The notes under the pieces were generated by a model. The model was not told where the DNA came from, did no database searches, and worked only from the letters and a program-made list of their open reading frames with translations. Shown here one piece after another: positions 36,118 to 51,900 of a stretch of 64,000 bases of DNA (position 1 is the first letter of the stretch; the number at the start of each line of letters is the position of its first letter). The DNA is from Caprella mutica (lineage: Eukaryota; Arthropoda; Malacostraca; Amphipoda; Caprellidae). The DNA lies in the NCBI GenBank assembly GCA_947561585.1, contig CANNZV010001171.1, forward strand, positions 112,109 to 176,108, written 5' to 3'. The position numbers and the translations under genes were made by a program.

Positions 36118-38978
36118 CTATTTCAGCCATCATACGTACGACACAATATGAATATAATATGAAAAATCTGTTATCGCAAACGTATGAAAAGAACTAACAA
36201 CACTGGCACATATACTACATAACAACACTAGCTTACGGTTAAATAATACATGTTTTGTCTCTCGTTATCTTTCCTATGAATATAATAACTGTATTCATAT
36301 GCAGATATTAACCTTTCAAAGTGCTTTCTTCTCATGCAATATTAATTGAGGATTAATAATAATAATATTAATAACAGATTTTATATACGGATGTATATTT
36401 CCATATAATATGTTCTTCCTTTCCTCTTATATTTATTATGTAATTCATATCCATTTGCACTTTTTGTTCCTTGAATGCTTTTTTTTCACAGATTTTTTTT
36501 CGTGAATTGAAATTTCAACATTTATAACAAACAGATTGGTAGCGTGGAAGCAATGCATATCAAGAATATATTGCATTCAATAAAACAATTATATATAAAA
36601 GATTTATATTTTCTATTCAGACAGGAGGGACTAGAAACAGTGGAAGATTGTCGATAAGTTTTATTGCTCTGTATATTGGAGAATTGCATTCATTTGCTGC
36701 TCGTATGTATATATCAAGATTTTAATTAAATCGAGTAACTACAATTACATGCAGGAACTGTAGTAGGTATTAGCTAGAATAATTCATTAAATTGTGGTGA
36801 TTGTTAAATTCTACTAGACACAAGATTTTCATTAGAAAATAGTCATTTAAACAGCCAAATGTAAAACATTGATATGCAAAAGCATTATCATTCGACGGAA
36901 AAGAATTTGATCTATCGTTCAAATTATTTTCAATTTTGCTGCAATTAAATCTTTCAATCGATTTCTATATAAAAGTTTATCTATTTCTGCTTAATGGACA
37001 AGGTGCTGCATCTCTCAAATTAGAAATCTAAGAATAGATTATGTATAGAAAATTCCGTTTTTTGCTCTGTGCAATATTGCACTCCAATACCTAAAGATGA
37101 AGGAGCAAATTCTCCACACCAAATACTGCTGACTGTAATAAATGCAGATGTACATCACCCAAACTTTGATTGAATAGAGAACATTTTGCTTTGCTTTAAT
37201 AACTTAATTATATACTGCACTGTTTTGTATATGTTTTGGTTCAATATGATAATAATTGTTAAAGCTATTGGTGTTTTCTTTACAGTTCTGATAGTTATAA
37301 TGACCCATTCTGGAGCTCTGAAAAAACCTATATCTTATGCTCGATTTTGAAAGAGATATCTATAAAAATCTGGAACTGAAAACATGAAAGCATCTTCATG
37401 CATTCAATACAATCTTTATTCTAATAAAGTTCGCATTGCATGTAATTATTATTTACGATCCATTTGTAATATGAACTCATTCAGTTGACCTTCAGTCTGT
37501 AGGAATTTCAATTTAGTTACGAGATGTACGAGATTCTCGAGCAACTTTATTAATATATTATCTTTCAGCAATGGTGGGCGTAAATAAGTAAATTCTTTTA
37601 CAAAATGTAGCTATCAGAGGAATAGAAGTAAATAATATTTAACATGTATGTATATGCTCCCTTTTTATTTTTATTTACATTTTAAGTAATTACCACTCAG
37701 GTAACAATTATAGGTGTTACAAAAGACTTTAAAATTTTACATCAGTATACTACGAAAGCCAATGAACCTACATCACTACCCTGTAGATTCGTTGAACACC
37801 AGACTCAATTTTGTCAAAAAAATTGGCAGAATGGAGAAAAAACTAACTATATTGACGTTGCACACTTTTTTATTGTACTATGACACCAAAATATATTTTA
37901 AAATCCACATGACAGTTTTTTAAGCTATTCGTTAGACGTTTATAATATAATATTTATTTGACTTTACATCACCGAATAATCAAATTAATAGATTTTCAAT
38001 TTAAATAATAACTCTATTGTTCCTTTTTTGCACGAGTTTATTCTAATTGTGTCTGACAAATAGGCCCATCTGCCGTATCTGGTGGCACATATTTGACTAA
38101 TGTGCCGATAACGAAGGCTATCTCCATTCAATATTTGCTTCCTTACTCCAATATCACTCAATATATATTTGCTGATAAGATAATGTTTATAAGCTACAAT
38201 TTATTGATCGCAAACTACGTAGTGAAGTTTTTAGCATTACTAAAATAATGTGGCACATAATTAAATGGACTAAATAAGAGTTTAACAGAAACATAATTCT
38301 ATTTATTTTCATTTATATAAAATATAGTGATATTAATGAATCGTAGACTTTTCATTTTAATTAGTTTTCCCATATTTAAATATCACAAGATCACTGGTTC
38401 CAAATGATTTCATATTGATGATTATTCATGATATTTGATGACATTTTTTTATTTATAAAATGCTGAATTGAAGAGTTAAAAGAAGGACGGAAAAATTGAC
38501 CCTCCATTCATTTTTCTGTAGAGCTTTCGAATAATCCAATATATTCATTATTAATATAATTCTTTTTCCTCGTTTCTTCAATTTATTAAGATTTCCATGA
38601 CAGAAAACAATAATTTAAATTCTTTATTAAATAAACAGTACAGATAAAGAATTTCGTGAATTACTTTTATATATCTAATTGTTTTTCATTAAGACATTCC
38701 TTCATTTGCTGAATTTGTTCATTTTGTTAATTATTATAAAATCCTTCATAAAATACTAATTATATTTCATGTACTTTTTACTGAAAAATTGACCATTCTC
38801 CACGTTCAATTAGGCAAATAATAATAAGATATAATGCTGTTTAAAATAGGAAAATGCCTTTAAAAAATTAGGTACATAGATGATAACATTTCGTCGACTT
38901 AGAGGGACAACAATTATTGTGTGCCCGTAATTGATTATGATGTGAGTTACCTAAATCTAATGACCACATTTTTTACTT
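36118..38978. other. AT-rich sequence without recognised features
   Basis: Both strands were read. No supportable gene; the 69-residue frame at 37714-37923 has no known motif. Confidence 0.4.
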
Positions 38979-39254
38979 AAAGCCGTACACACGTAGGGTT
39001 TTTTAAGTCTTTCCACCAGACTTTTTGCTAAGCTCCTCCTACTTTTTTTTTTAAATGAATTGATATTCATTTTAATTAACTAATTAATTAACTAATTGGT
39101 ATCAATGATACATGTAGGTATCATGGATACCAACTAAAATAAATAATAATTATATCGCTCTTTCTTATATTCTCGTGAAAAAAGTAGGAGGAGATTAGCA
39201 AATAGTCTGGTGGTAACCGTAAGACTTAAAAAACCCTACGTGTGTACAGCCCTT
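38979..39254. mobile_element. MITE, family M copy 1
   Basis: About 276 bases with inverted ends of about 65 bases (GCCGTACACACGTAGGGTTT, then a block containing CCACCAGACTTTTTGCTAAG). The centre is a 34-base palindrome at 39098-39131 built on GGTATC..GATACC. A second copy lies at 62932-63154. The copies are non-coding. The target duplication is not clear, so the superfamily is not assigned. Confidence 0.88.
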
Positions 39255-39954
39255 CCACTTTTTTCACTACTGAAACTCTTTGATTTCAGAGGTGATTTGT
39301 CACTCGAGTTCTAGTTCATCTCAACAGATTCACGCGTCTATTAGCATGCTATTGCCTGCACTGTCTGATGGCTGTAAAGTCTACTTTTTCACTCATTTGA
39401 ATAGGAGCTAGACATGAGAGACATGTCTATAAACAACTAGAATGATCGGACTGCACCGACACATTTCGGTAATTGAAATAGAGCTTTCGTAAGTATAATT
39501 AAAGATGATTAAATGGATTAAGACTTAGACTCAAAGTGTACTTCCTTCAATCTATTTCAAATGTAAATTATATCATTGTCTAAATGAGTCATCAGTTTTA
39601 ATTCATTTTACGAATTTCGTATTTAGGTTTCATTTTTCATGGTTTTGGTTTTAAGATTTTTTCTTCCATTTAAATATATTTTTAATGGCTAAGACGAATT
39701 TTTGTATTTTATTTGCAATATTAAACATTAAACATCTTAAAACACATGTTCATTTTAACATTCTTTGTTAGTCATACGCTTAATTTTATTCATGTTACAG
39801 TAAATGGTACACAGAGAGCAGTAGTTAGATATCAATTAAAGTCCGTAATAGCAATCATTATTCACAGATCTTGATATGTAATTAAAGACTTGAATATATT
39901 AATGAGTAATGAAGACCGAGACAAAGCATTTCAAACTGCAACTAACTATTGAAG
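39255..39954. other. Unique-looking left flank of the satellite
   Basis: No gene or repeat is recognised. It adjoins the first, diverged units of the 28-bp satellite. Confidence 0.4.
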
Positions 39955-42900
39955 TGAGGGGTTACTACGTCACTAGAAAGTGAGGAGGGGAACTACGTCA
40001 TTAGAAAGTGAAGAGGGTAACTACGTCATTAGAAAATGAAGAGGGTAACTACGTCATTAGAAAGTGAAGAGGGTAACTACGTCATTAGAAAGTGAAGAGG
40101 GTAACTACATCATTAGCAAATGAAGAGGGTAACTACGTCATTAGCAAATGAAGAGGGTAACTACGTCATAAGAAAATGAAAAGGGTAACTACGTCATTAG
40201 AAAAAGAAGAGGGTATCTACGTCATTAGAAAATGAAGAGGGTAACTACGTCATTAGAAAATGAAGAGGGTAACTACGTCATTTACAAAAATGAAGAGGGT
40301 AACTACGTCATTAGAAAATGGAGAGGGTAACTACGTCATTAGAAAGTGAGGAGGGGAACTACGTCATTAGAATATGAAGAGGGTAACTACGTCATTAGAA
40401 AAAGAAGAGGATAACTACGTCATTAGAAAATGAAGAGGTAACTACGTCATTCGAAAATGAAAAGGGTAACTACGTCATTAGAAAATGAAGAGGGTAACTA
40501 CTTCATTAGAAAATGAAGAGGGTAACTACGTCATTTAGAAAATGAAGAGGGTAACTACGTCATTTAGAAAATGAAGAGAGTAACTACTTCATTAGAAAAT
40601 GAAGAGGGTAACTACGTCATTTAGAAAATGAAGAGGGTAACTACGTCATTAGAAAATGAAGAAAGTTACTACGTCATTAGAAAATGAAAAGGGTAACTAC
40701 GTCATTAGAAAATGAAGAGGGTAACTACGTCATTAGAAAATGAAGAGGTAACTAAGTCATTAGAAAATGAAGAGGGTAACTACGTCATTTAGAAAATGAA
40801 GAGAGTAACTACGTCATTAGAAAATGAAGAGGGTAACTACGTCATTAGAAAATGAAGAGGGTAACTACGTCATTAGAAAATGAAGAGGGTAACTACGTCA
40901 TTAGAAAATGAAGAGGGTAACTACGTCATTAGAAAATGAAGAAGGTAACTACTTCATTAGAAAATGAAGAGGGTAACTACGTCATTTAGAAAATGAAGAG
41001 GGTAACTACGTCATTAGAAAATGAAGAAAGTTACTACGTCATTAGAAAATGAAAAGGGTAACTACGTCATTAGAAAATGAAGAGGGTAACTACGTCATTA
41101 GAAAATGAAGAGGTAACTAAGTCATTAGAAAATGAAGAGGGTAACTACGTCATTTAGAAAATGAAGAGAGTAACTACGTCATTAGAAAATGAAGAGGGTA
41201 ACTACGTCATTAGAAAATGAAGAGGGTAACTACGTCATTAGAAAATGAAGAGGGTAACTACGTCATTAGAAAATGAAGAGGGTAACTACGTCATTAGAAA
41301 ATGAAGAAGGTAACTACGTCATTAGAAAATGAAGAGGGTAACTACGTCATTTAGAAAATGAAGAGGGTAACTACGTCATTAGAAAATGAAGAAAGTTACT
41401 ACGTCATTAGAAAATGAAAAGGGTAACTACGTCATTAGAAAATGAAGAGGGTAACTACGTCATTAGAAAATGAAGAGGTAACTAAGTCATTAGAAAATGA
41501 AGAGGGTAACTACGTCATTTAGAAAATGAAGAGAGTAACTACGTCATTAGAAAATGAAGAGGGTAACTACGTCATTAGAAAATGAAGAGGGTAACTACGT
41601 CATTAGAAAATGAAGAGGGTAACTACGTCATTAGAAAATGAAGAGGGTAACTACGTCATTAGAAAATGAAGAGGGTAACTACGTCATTAGAAAATGAAGA
41701 AGGTAACTACGTCATTAGAAAATGAAGAGGGTAACTACGTCAATAGAAAATGAAGAGAGTTACTACGTTATTAGGAAATGAAGAGGGTAACTACGTCATT
41801 AGAAAATGAAAAGGGTAACTACGTCATTTAGAAAATGAAGAGGGTAACTACGTCATTAGAAAATGAAGAGGGTAACTACGTCATTAGAAAATGAAGAGGG
41901 TAACTACGTCATTAGAAAATGAAGAGGGTAACTACGTCATTTAGAAAATGAAGAGGGTAACTACGTCATTAGAAAATGAAGAGGGTAACTACGTCATTAG
42001 AAAATGAAGAGGGTAACTACGTCATTAGAAAATGAAGAGGGTAGCTACGTCATTAGAAAATGAAGAGGGTAACTACGTCATTAGAAAATGAAAAGGGTAA
42101 CTACGTCATTTAGAAAATGAAGAGGGTAACTACGTCATTAGAAAATGAAGAGGGTTACTACGTCATTAGAAAATGAAGAGGGTAACTACGTCATTAGAAA
42201 ATGAAGAGAGTAACAACGTCATTAGAAAATGAAGAGGGTAACTACGTCATTAGAAAGTGAAGAGGGTAACTACGTCATTAGAAAGTGAAGAGGGTAACTA
42301 CATCATTAGCAAATGAAGAGGGTAACTACGTCATTAGAAAAAGAAGAGGATAACTACGTCATTAGAAAATGAAGAGGTAACTACGTCATTCGAAAATGAA
42401 AAGGGTAACTACGTCATTAGAAAATGAAGAGGGTAACTACTTCATTAGAAAATGAAGAGGGTAACTACGTCATTTAGAAAATGAAGAGGGTAACTACGTC
42501 ATTTAGAAAATGAAGAGAGTAACTACTTCATTAGAAAATGAAGAGGGTAACTACGTCATTTAGAAAATGAAGAGGGTAACTACGTCATTAGAAAATGAAG
42601 AAAGTTACTACGTCATTAGAAAATGAAAAGGGTAACTACGTCATTAGAAAATGAAGAGGGTAACTACGTCATTAGAAAATGAAGAGGTAACTACGTCATT
42701 AGAAAATGAAGAGGGTAACTACGTCATTTAGAAAATGAAGAGAGTAACTACGTCATTAGAAAATGAAGAGGGTTACTACGTCATTAGAAAATGAAGAGGG
42801 TAACTACGTCATTAGAAAATGAAGAGGGTAACTACGTCATTAGAAAATGAAGAGGGTAACTACGTCATTAGAAAATGAAGAGGGTAACTACGTCATTAGA

Positions 42901-45900
42901 AAATGAAGAAGGTAACTACGTCATTATAAAATGAAGAGGGTAACTACGTCATTAGAAAATGAAAAGGGTAACTACATCATTTAGAAAATGAAGAGAGTAA
43001 CAACGTCATTAGAAAATGAAGAGGGTAACTACGTCATTAGAAAATGAAGAGGGTAACTACGTCAATAGAAAATGAAGAGAGTTACTACGTTATTAGGAAA
43101 TGAAGAGGGTAACTACGTCATTAGAAAATGAAAAGGGTAACTACGTCATTTAGAAAATGAAGAGGGTAACTACGTCATTAGAAAATGAAGAGGGTAACTA
43201 CGTCATTAGAAAATGAAGAGAGTAACTACGTCATTAGAAAATGAAGAGGGTAACTACGTCATTTAGAAAATGAAGAGGGTAACTACGTCATTAGAAAATG
43301 AAGAGGGTAACTACGTCATTAGAAAATGAAGAGGGTAACTACGTCATTAGAAAATGAAGAGGGTAGCTACGTCATTAGAAAATGAAGAGGGTAACTACGT
43401 CATTAGAAAATGAAAAGGGTAACTACGTCATTTAGAAAATGAAGAGGGTAACTACGTCATTAGAAAATGAAGAGGGTTACTACGTCATTAGAAAATGAAG
43501 AGGGTAACTACGTCATTAGAAAATGAAGAGAGTAACAACGTCATTAGAAAATGAAGAGGGTAACTACGTCATTAGAAAATGAAGAGGGTAACTACGTCAA
43601 TAGAAAATGAAGAGAGTTACTACGTTATTAGGAAATGAAGAGGGTAACTACGTCATTAGAAAATGAAAAGGGTAACTACGTCATTTAGAAAATGAAGAGG
43701 GTAACTACGTCATTAGAAAATGAAGAGGGTAACTACGTCATTAGAAAATGAAGAGGGTAACTACGTCATTAGAAAATGAAGAGGGTAACTACGTCATTTA
43801 GAAAATGAAGAGGGTAACTACGTCATTAGAAAATGAAGAGGGTAACTACGTCATTAGAAAATGAAGAGGGTAACTACGTCATTAGAAAATGAAGAGGGTA
43901 GCTACGTCATTAGAAAATGAAGAGGGTAACTACGTCATTAGAAAATGAAAAGGGTAACTACGTCATTTAGAAAATGAAGAGGGTAACTACGTCATTAGAA
44001 AATGAAGAGGGTTACTACGTCATTAGAAAATGAAGAGGGTAACTACGTCATTAGAAAATGAAGAGGGTAACTACGTCATTAGAAAATGAAGAGGGTAACT
44101 ACGTCATTGGAAAATGAAAAGAGTAACTACGTCATTCAGAAGATGAAGAGGGTAACTACGTCATTAGAAAATGAAGAGGGTAACTACGTCATTAGAAAAT
44201 GAAGAGGGTAACTACGTCATTAGAAAATGAAGAGGGTAACTACGTCATTAGAAAATGAAGAGGGTAGCTACGTCATTAGAGAATGAAGAGGGTAACTACG
44301 TCATTAGAAAATGAAGAGGGTTACTACGTCATTAGAAAATAAAGAGAGTAACTACGTCAATAGAAAATGAAGAGAGTTACTACGTTATTAGGAAATGAAG
44401 AGGGTAACTACGTCATTAGAAAATGAAAAGGGTAACTACGTCATTTAGAAAATGAAGAGGGTAACTACGTCATTAGAAAATGAAGAGGGTAACTACGTCA
44501 ATAGAAAATGAAGAGAGTTACTACGTTATTAGGAAATGAAGAGGGTAACTACGTCATCAGAAAATGAAAAGGGTAACTACGTCATTTAGAAAATGAAGAG
44601 GGTAACTACGTCATTAGAAAATGAAGAGGGTAACTACGTCATTAGAAAATGAAGAGGGTAACTACGTCATTAGAAAATGGAGAGGCTAACTACGTCATTT
44701 AGAAAATGAAGAGGGTAACTACGTCATTAGAAAAAGAAGAGGATAACTACGTCATTAGAAAATGAAGAGGTAACTACGTCATTCGAAAATGAAAAGGGTA
44801 ACTACGTCATTAGAAAATGAAGAGGGTAACTAGTTCATTAGAAAATGAAGAGGGTAACTACGTCATTTAGAAAATGAAGAGGGTAACTACGTCATTTAGA
44901 AAATGAAGAGAGTAACTACTTCATTAGAAAATGAAGAGGGTAACTACGTCATTTAGAAAATGAAGAGGGTAACTACGTCATTAGAAAATGAAGAAAGTTA
45001 CTACGTCATTAGAAAATGAAAAGGGTAACTACGTCATAAGAAAATGAAGAGGGTAACTACGTCATTAGAAAATGAAGAGGTAACTACGTCATTAGAAAAT
45101 GAAGAGGGTAACTACGTCATTTAGAAAATGAAGAGAGTAACTACGTCATTAGAAAATGAAGAGGGTTACTACGTCATTAGAAAATGAAGAGGGTAACTAC
45201 GTCATTAGAAAATGAAGAGGGTAACTACGTCATTAGAAAATGAAGAGGGTAACTACGTCATTAGAAAATGAAGAGGGTAACTACGTCATTAGAAAATGAA
45301 GAAGGTAACTACGTCATTATGAAATGAAGAGGGTAACTACGTCATTAGAAAATGAAAAGGGTAACTACATCATTTAGAAAATGAAGAGAGTAACAACGTC
45401 ATTAGAAAATGAAGAGGGTAACTACGTCATTAGAAAATGAAGAGGGTAACTACGTCAATAGAAAATGAAGAGAGTTACTACGTTATTAGGAAATGAAGAG
45501 GGTAACTACGTCATTAGAAAATGAAAAGGGTAACTACGTCATTTAGAAAATGAAGAGGGTAACTACGTCATTAGAAAATGAAGAGGGTAACTACGTCATT
45601 AGAAAATGAAAAGGGTAACTACGTCATTAGAAAATGAAGAGGGTAACTACGTCATTTAGAAAATGAAGAGGGTAACTACGTCATTAGAAAATGAAGAGGG
45701 TAACTACGTCATTAGAAAATGAAGAGGGTAACTACGTCATTAGAAAATGAAGAGGGTAGCTACGTCATCAGAAAATGAAGAGGGTAACTACGTCATTAGA
45801 AAATGAAAAGGGTAACTACGTCATTTAGAAAATGAAGAGGGTAACTACGTCATTAGAAAATGAAGAGGGTTACTACGTCATTAGAAAATGAAGAGGGTAA

Positions 45901-48900
45901 CTACGTCATTAGAAAATGAAGAGAGTAACAACGTCATTAGAAAATGAAGAGGGTAACTACGTCATTAGAAAGTGAAGAGGGTAACTACGTCATTAGAAAG
46001 TGAAGAGGGTAACTACATCATTAGCAAATGAAGAGGGTAACTACGTCATTAGAAAAAGAAGAGGATAACTACGTCATTAGAAAATGAAGAGGTAACTACG
46101 TCATTCGAAAATGAAAAGGGTAACTACGTCATTAGAAAATGAAGAGGGTAACTACTTCATTAGAAAATGAAGAGGGTAACTACGTCATTTAGAAAATGAA
46201 GAGGGTAACTACGTCATTTAGAAAATGAAGAGAGTAACTACTTCATTAGAAAATGAAGAGGGTAACTACGTCATTTAGAAAATGAAGAGGGTAACTACGT
46301 CATTAGAAAATGAAGAAAGTTACTACGTCATTAGAAAATGAAAAGGGTAACTACGTCATTAGAAAATGAAGAGGGTAACTACGTCATTAGAAAATGAAGA
46401 GGTAACTACGTCATTAGAAAATGAAGAGGGTAACTACGTCATTTAGAAAATGAAGAGAGTAACTACGTCATTAGAAAATGAAGAGGGTTACTACGTCATT
46501 AGAAAATGAAGAGGGTAACTACGTCATTAGAAAATGAAGAGGGTAACTACGTCATTAGAAAATGAAGAGGGTAACTACGTCATTAGAAAATGAAGAGGGT
46601 AACTACGTCATTAGAAAATGAAGAAGGTAACTATTTCATTATAAAATGAAGAGGGTAACTACGTCATTAGAAAATGAAAAGGGTAACTACATCATTTAGA
46701 AAATGAAGAGAGTAACAACGTCATTAGAAAATGAAGAGGGTAACTACGTCATTAGAAAATGAAGAGGGTAACTACGTCAATAGAAAATGAAGAGAGTTAC
46801 TACGTTATTAGGAAATGAAGAGGGTAACTACGTCATTAGAAAATGAAAAGGGTAACTACGTCATTTAGAAAATGAAGAGGGTAACTACGTCATTAGAAAA
46901 TGAAGAGGGTAACTACGTCATTAGAAAATGAAGAGGGTAACTACGTCATTAGAAAATGAAGAGGGTAACTACGTCATTTAGAAAATGAAGAGGGTAACTA
47001 CGTCATTAGAAAATGAAGAGGGTAACTACGTCATTAGAAAATGAAGAGGGTAACTACGTCATTAGAAAATGAAGAGGGTAGCTACGTCATTAGAAAATGA
47101 AGAGGGTAACTACGTCATTAGAAAATGAAAAGGGTAACTACGTCATTTAGAAAATGAAGAGGGTAACTACGTCATTAGAAAATGAAGAGGGTTACTACGT
47201 CATTAGAAAATGAAGAGGGTAACTACGTCATTAGAAAATGAAGAGAGTAACAACGTCATTAGAAAATGAAGAGGGTAACTACGTCATTAGAAAATGAAGA
47301 GGGTAACTACGTCAATAGAAAATGAAGAGAGTTACTACGTTATTAGGAAATGAAGAGGGTAACTACGTCATTAGAAAATGAAAAGGGTAACTACGTCATT
47401 TAGAAAATGAAGAGGGTAACTACGTCATTAGAAAATGAAGAGGGTAACTACGTCATTAGAAAATGAAGAGGGTAACTACGTCATTAGAAAATGAAGAGGG
47501 TAACTACGTCATTTAGAAAATGAAGAGGGTAACTACGTCATTAGAAAATGAAGAGGGTAACTACGTCATTAGAAAATGAAGAGGGTAACTACGTCATTAG
47601 AAAATTAAGAGGGTAGCTACGTCATTAGAAAATGAAGAGGGTAACTACGTCATTAGAAAATGAAAAGGGTAACTACGTCATTTAGAAAATGAAGAGGGTA
47701 ACTACGTCATTAGAAAATGAAGAGGGTTACTACGTCATTAGAAAATGAAGAGGGTAACTACGTCATTAGAAGATGAAGAGGGTAACTACGTCATTAGAAA
47801 ATGAAGAGGGTAACTACGTCATTGGAAAATGAAAAGGGTAACTACGTCATTCAGAAGATGAAGAGGGTAACTACGTCATTAGAAAATGAAGAGGGTAACT
47901 ACGTCATTAGAAAATGAAGAGGGTAACTACGTCATTAGAAAATGAAGAGGGTAACTACGTCATTAGAAAATGAAGAGGGTAGCTACGTCATTAGAGAATG
48001 AAGAGGGTAACTACGTCATTAGAAAATGAAGAGGGTTACTACGTCATTAGAAAATAAAGAGAGTAACTACGTCAATAGAAAATGAAGAGAGTTACTACGT
48101 TATTAGGAAATGAAGAGGGTAACTACGTCATTAGAAAATGAAAAGGGTAACTACGTCATTTAGAAAATGAAGAGGGTAACTACGTCATTAGAAAATGAAG
48201 AGGGTAACTACGTCAATAGAAAATGAAGAGAGTTACTACGTTATTAGGAAAAGAAGAGGGTAACTACGTCATCAGAAAATGAAAAGGGTAACTACGTCAT
48301 TTAGAAAATGAAGAGGGTAACTACGTCATTAGAAAATGAAGAGGGTAACTACGTCATTAGAAAATGAAGAGGGTAACTACGTCATAAGAAAATGGAGAGG
48401 CTAACTACGTCATTTAGGAAATGAAGAGGGTAACTACGTCATTAGAAAATGAAGAGGGTAACTACGTCATTAGAAAATGAAGAGGGTAGCTACGTCATTA
48501 GAAAATGAAGAGGGTAACTACGTCAATAGAAAATGAAGAGAGTTACTACGTTATTAGGAAATGAAGAGGGTAACTACGTCATTAGAAAATGAAAAGGGTA
48601 ACTACGTCATTTAGAAAATGAAGAGGGTAACTAAGTCATTAGAAAATGAAGAGGGTAACTACGTCAATAGAAAATGAAGAGAGTTACTACGTTATTAGGA
48701 AATGAAGAGGGTAACTACGTCATTAGAAAATGAAAAGGGTAACTACGTCATTTAGAAAATGATGAGGGTAACTACGTCATTAGAAAATGAAGAGGGTAAC
48801 TACGTCATTAGAAAATGAAGAGGGTAACTACGTCATTAGAAAATGAAGAGGGTAACTACGTCATTTAGAAAATGAAGAGGGTAACTACGTCATTAGAAAA

Positions 48901-51900
48901 TGAAGAGGGTAACTACGTCATTAGAAAATGAAGAGGGTAACTACGTCATTGGAAAATTAAGAGGGTAGCTTCGTCATTAGAAAATGAAGAGGGTAACTAC
49001 GTCATTAGAAAATGAAAAGGGTAACTACGTCATTTAGAAAATGAAGAGGGTAACTACGTCATTAGAAAATGAAGAGGGTTACTACGTCATTAGAAAATGA
49101 AGAGGGTAACTACGTCATTAGAAAATGAAGAGGGTAACTACGTCATTAGAAAATGAAGAGGGTAACTACGTCATTGGAAAATGAAAAGGGTAACTACGTC
49201 ATTCAGAAGATGAAGAGGGTAACTACGTCATTAGAAAATGAAGAGGGTAACTACGTCATTAGAAAATGAAGAGGGTAACTACGTCATTAGAAAATGAAGA
49301 GGGTAACTACGTCATTAGAAAATGAAGAGGGTTGCTACGTCATTAGAGAATGAAGAGGGTAACTACGTCATTAGAAAATGAAGAGGGTTACTACGTCATT
49401 AGAAAATAAAGAGAGTAACTACGTCAATAGAAAATGAAGAGAGTTACTACGTTATTAGGAAATGAAGAGGGTAACTACGTCATTAGAAAATGAAAAGGGT
49501 AACTACGTCATTTAGAAAATGAAGAGGGTAACTACGTCATTAGAAAATGAAGAGGGTAACTACGTCAATAGAAAATGAAGAGAGTTACTACGTTATTAGG
49601 AAATGAAGAGGGTAACTACGTCATCAGAAAATGAAAAGGGTAACTACGTCATTTAGAAAATGAAGAGGGTAACTACGTCATTAGAAAATGAAGAGGGTAA
49701 CTACGTCATTAGAAAATGAAGAGGGTAACTACGTCATTAGAAAATGGAGAGGCTAACTACGTCATTTAGAAAATGAAGAGGGTAACTACGTCATTAGAAA
49801 ATGAAGAGGGTAACTACGTCATTAGAAAATGAAGAGGGTAGCTACGTCATTAGAAAATGAAGAGGGTAACTACGTCAATAGAAAATGAAGAGAGTTACTA
49901 CGTTATTAGGAAATGAAGAGGGTAACTACGTCATTAGAAAATGAAAAGGGTAACTACGTCATTTAGAAAATGAAGAGGGTAACTAAGTCATTAGAAAATG
50001 AAGAGGGTAACTACGTCAATAGAAAATGAAGAGAGTTACTACGTTATTAGGAAATGAAGAGGGTAACTACGTCATTAGAAAATGAAAAGGGTAACTACGT
50101 CATTTAGAAAATGATGAGGGTAACTACGTCATTAGAAAATGAAAAGGGTAACTACGTCATTTAGAAAATGAAGAGGGTAACTACGTCATTAGAAAATGAA
50201 GAGGGTAACTACGTCAATAGAAAATGAAGAGAGTTACTACGTTATTAGGAAATGAAGAGGGTAACTACGTCATTAGAAAATGAAAAGGGTAACTACGTCA
50301 TTTAGAAAATGAAGAGGGTAACTACGTCATTAGAAAATGAAGAGGGTAACTACGTCATTAGAAAATGAAGAGGGTAACTACGTCATTAGAAAATGAAGAG
50401 GGTAGCTACGTCATTAGAAAATGAATAGGGTAACTATGTCATTAGAAAATGAAAAGGGTAACTACGTCATTTAGAAAATGAAGAGGGTAACTACGTCATT
50501 AGAAAATGAAGAGGGTAGCTACGTCATTAGAAAATGAAGAGGGTAACTACGTCATTAGAAAATGAAGAGGGTAACTACGTCATTAGAAAATGAAGAGGGT
50601 AACTACGTCATTAGAAAATGAAGAGGGTAACTGCTTCATTAGAAAATGAAGAGGGTAACTACGTCATTAGAAAATGAAGTGGGTTACTACGTTATTAGAA
50701 AATGAAGAGGGTAACTACGTCATTAGAAAATGAAGAGGGTAACTACGTCATTTAGAAAATGAAGAGGGTAACTACGTCATTAGAAAATGAAGAGGGTAAC
50801 TACGTCATTAGAAAATGAAGAGGGTAACTACGTCATTAGAAAATGAAGAGGGTAGCTACGTCATTAGAAAATGAAGAGGGTAACTATGTCATTAGAAAAT
50901 GAAAAGGGTAACTACGTCATTTAGAAAGTGAAGAGGGTAACTACGTCATTAGAAAATGAAGAGGGTAGCTACGTCATTAGAAAATGAAGAGGGTAACTAC
51001 GTCATTAGAAAATGAAGAGGGTAACTACGTCATTAGAAAATGAAGAGGGTAACTATGTCATTAGAAAATGAAGAGGGTAACTGCGTCATTAGAAAATGAA
51101 GAGGGTAACTACGTCATTAGAAAATGAAGAGGGTTACTACGTCATTAGAAAATGAAGAGGGTAACTACGTCATTAGAAAATGAAGAGCGTAACTACGTCA
51201 TTAGAAAATGAAGAGGGTAGCTACGTCATTAGAAAATGAAGAGGGTAACTATGTCATTAGAAAATGAAAAGGGTAACTACGTCATTTAGAAAATGAAGAG
51301 GGTAACTACGTCATTAGGAAATGAAGAGGGTAGCTACGTCATTAGAAAATGAAGAGTGTAACTACGTCATTAGAAAATGAAGAGGGTAACTACGTCATTA
51401 GCAAATGAAGAGGGTAACTACGTCACTAGAAAATGAAGAGGGTATCTACGTCATTAGAAAATGAAGAGGGGAACTACGTCATTAGAAAATGAAGAGGGGA
51501 ACTACGTCATTAGAAAATGAAGAGGGTAACTACGTCATTAGAAAGTGAAGAGTGTAACTACGTCATTATAAAGTGAAGAGGGTAACTACGTCATTAGCAA
51601 ATGAAGAGGGTAACTACGTCATTAGAAAATGAAGAGGGTAACTACGTCATTAGAAAATGAAGAGGGTAACTACGTCATTAGAAAATGAAGAGGGTAACTA
51701 CGTCATTAGAAAATGAAGAGGGTAACTACGTCATTATAAAGTGAAGAGGGTAACTACGTCATTAGCAAATGAAGAGGGTAACTACGTCATTAGCAACTGA
51801 AGAGGGTAACTACGTCATTAGAAAATGAAAAGGGGAACTACGTCATTAGAAAATGAAGAGGGGAACTACGTCATTAGAAAATGAAGAGGGTAACTATGTC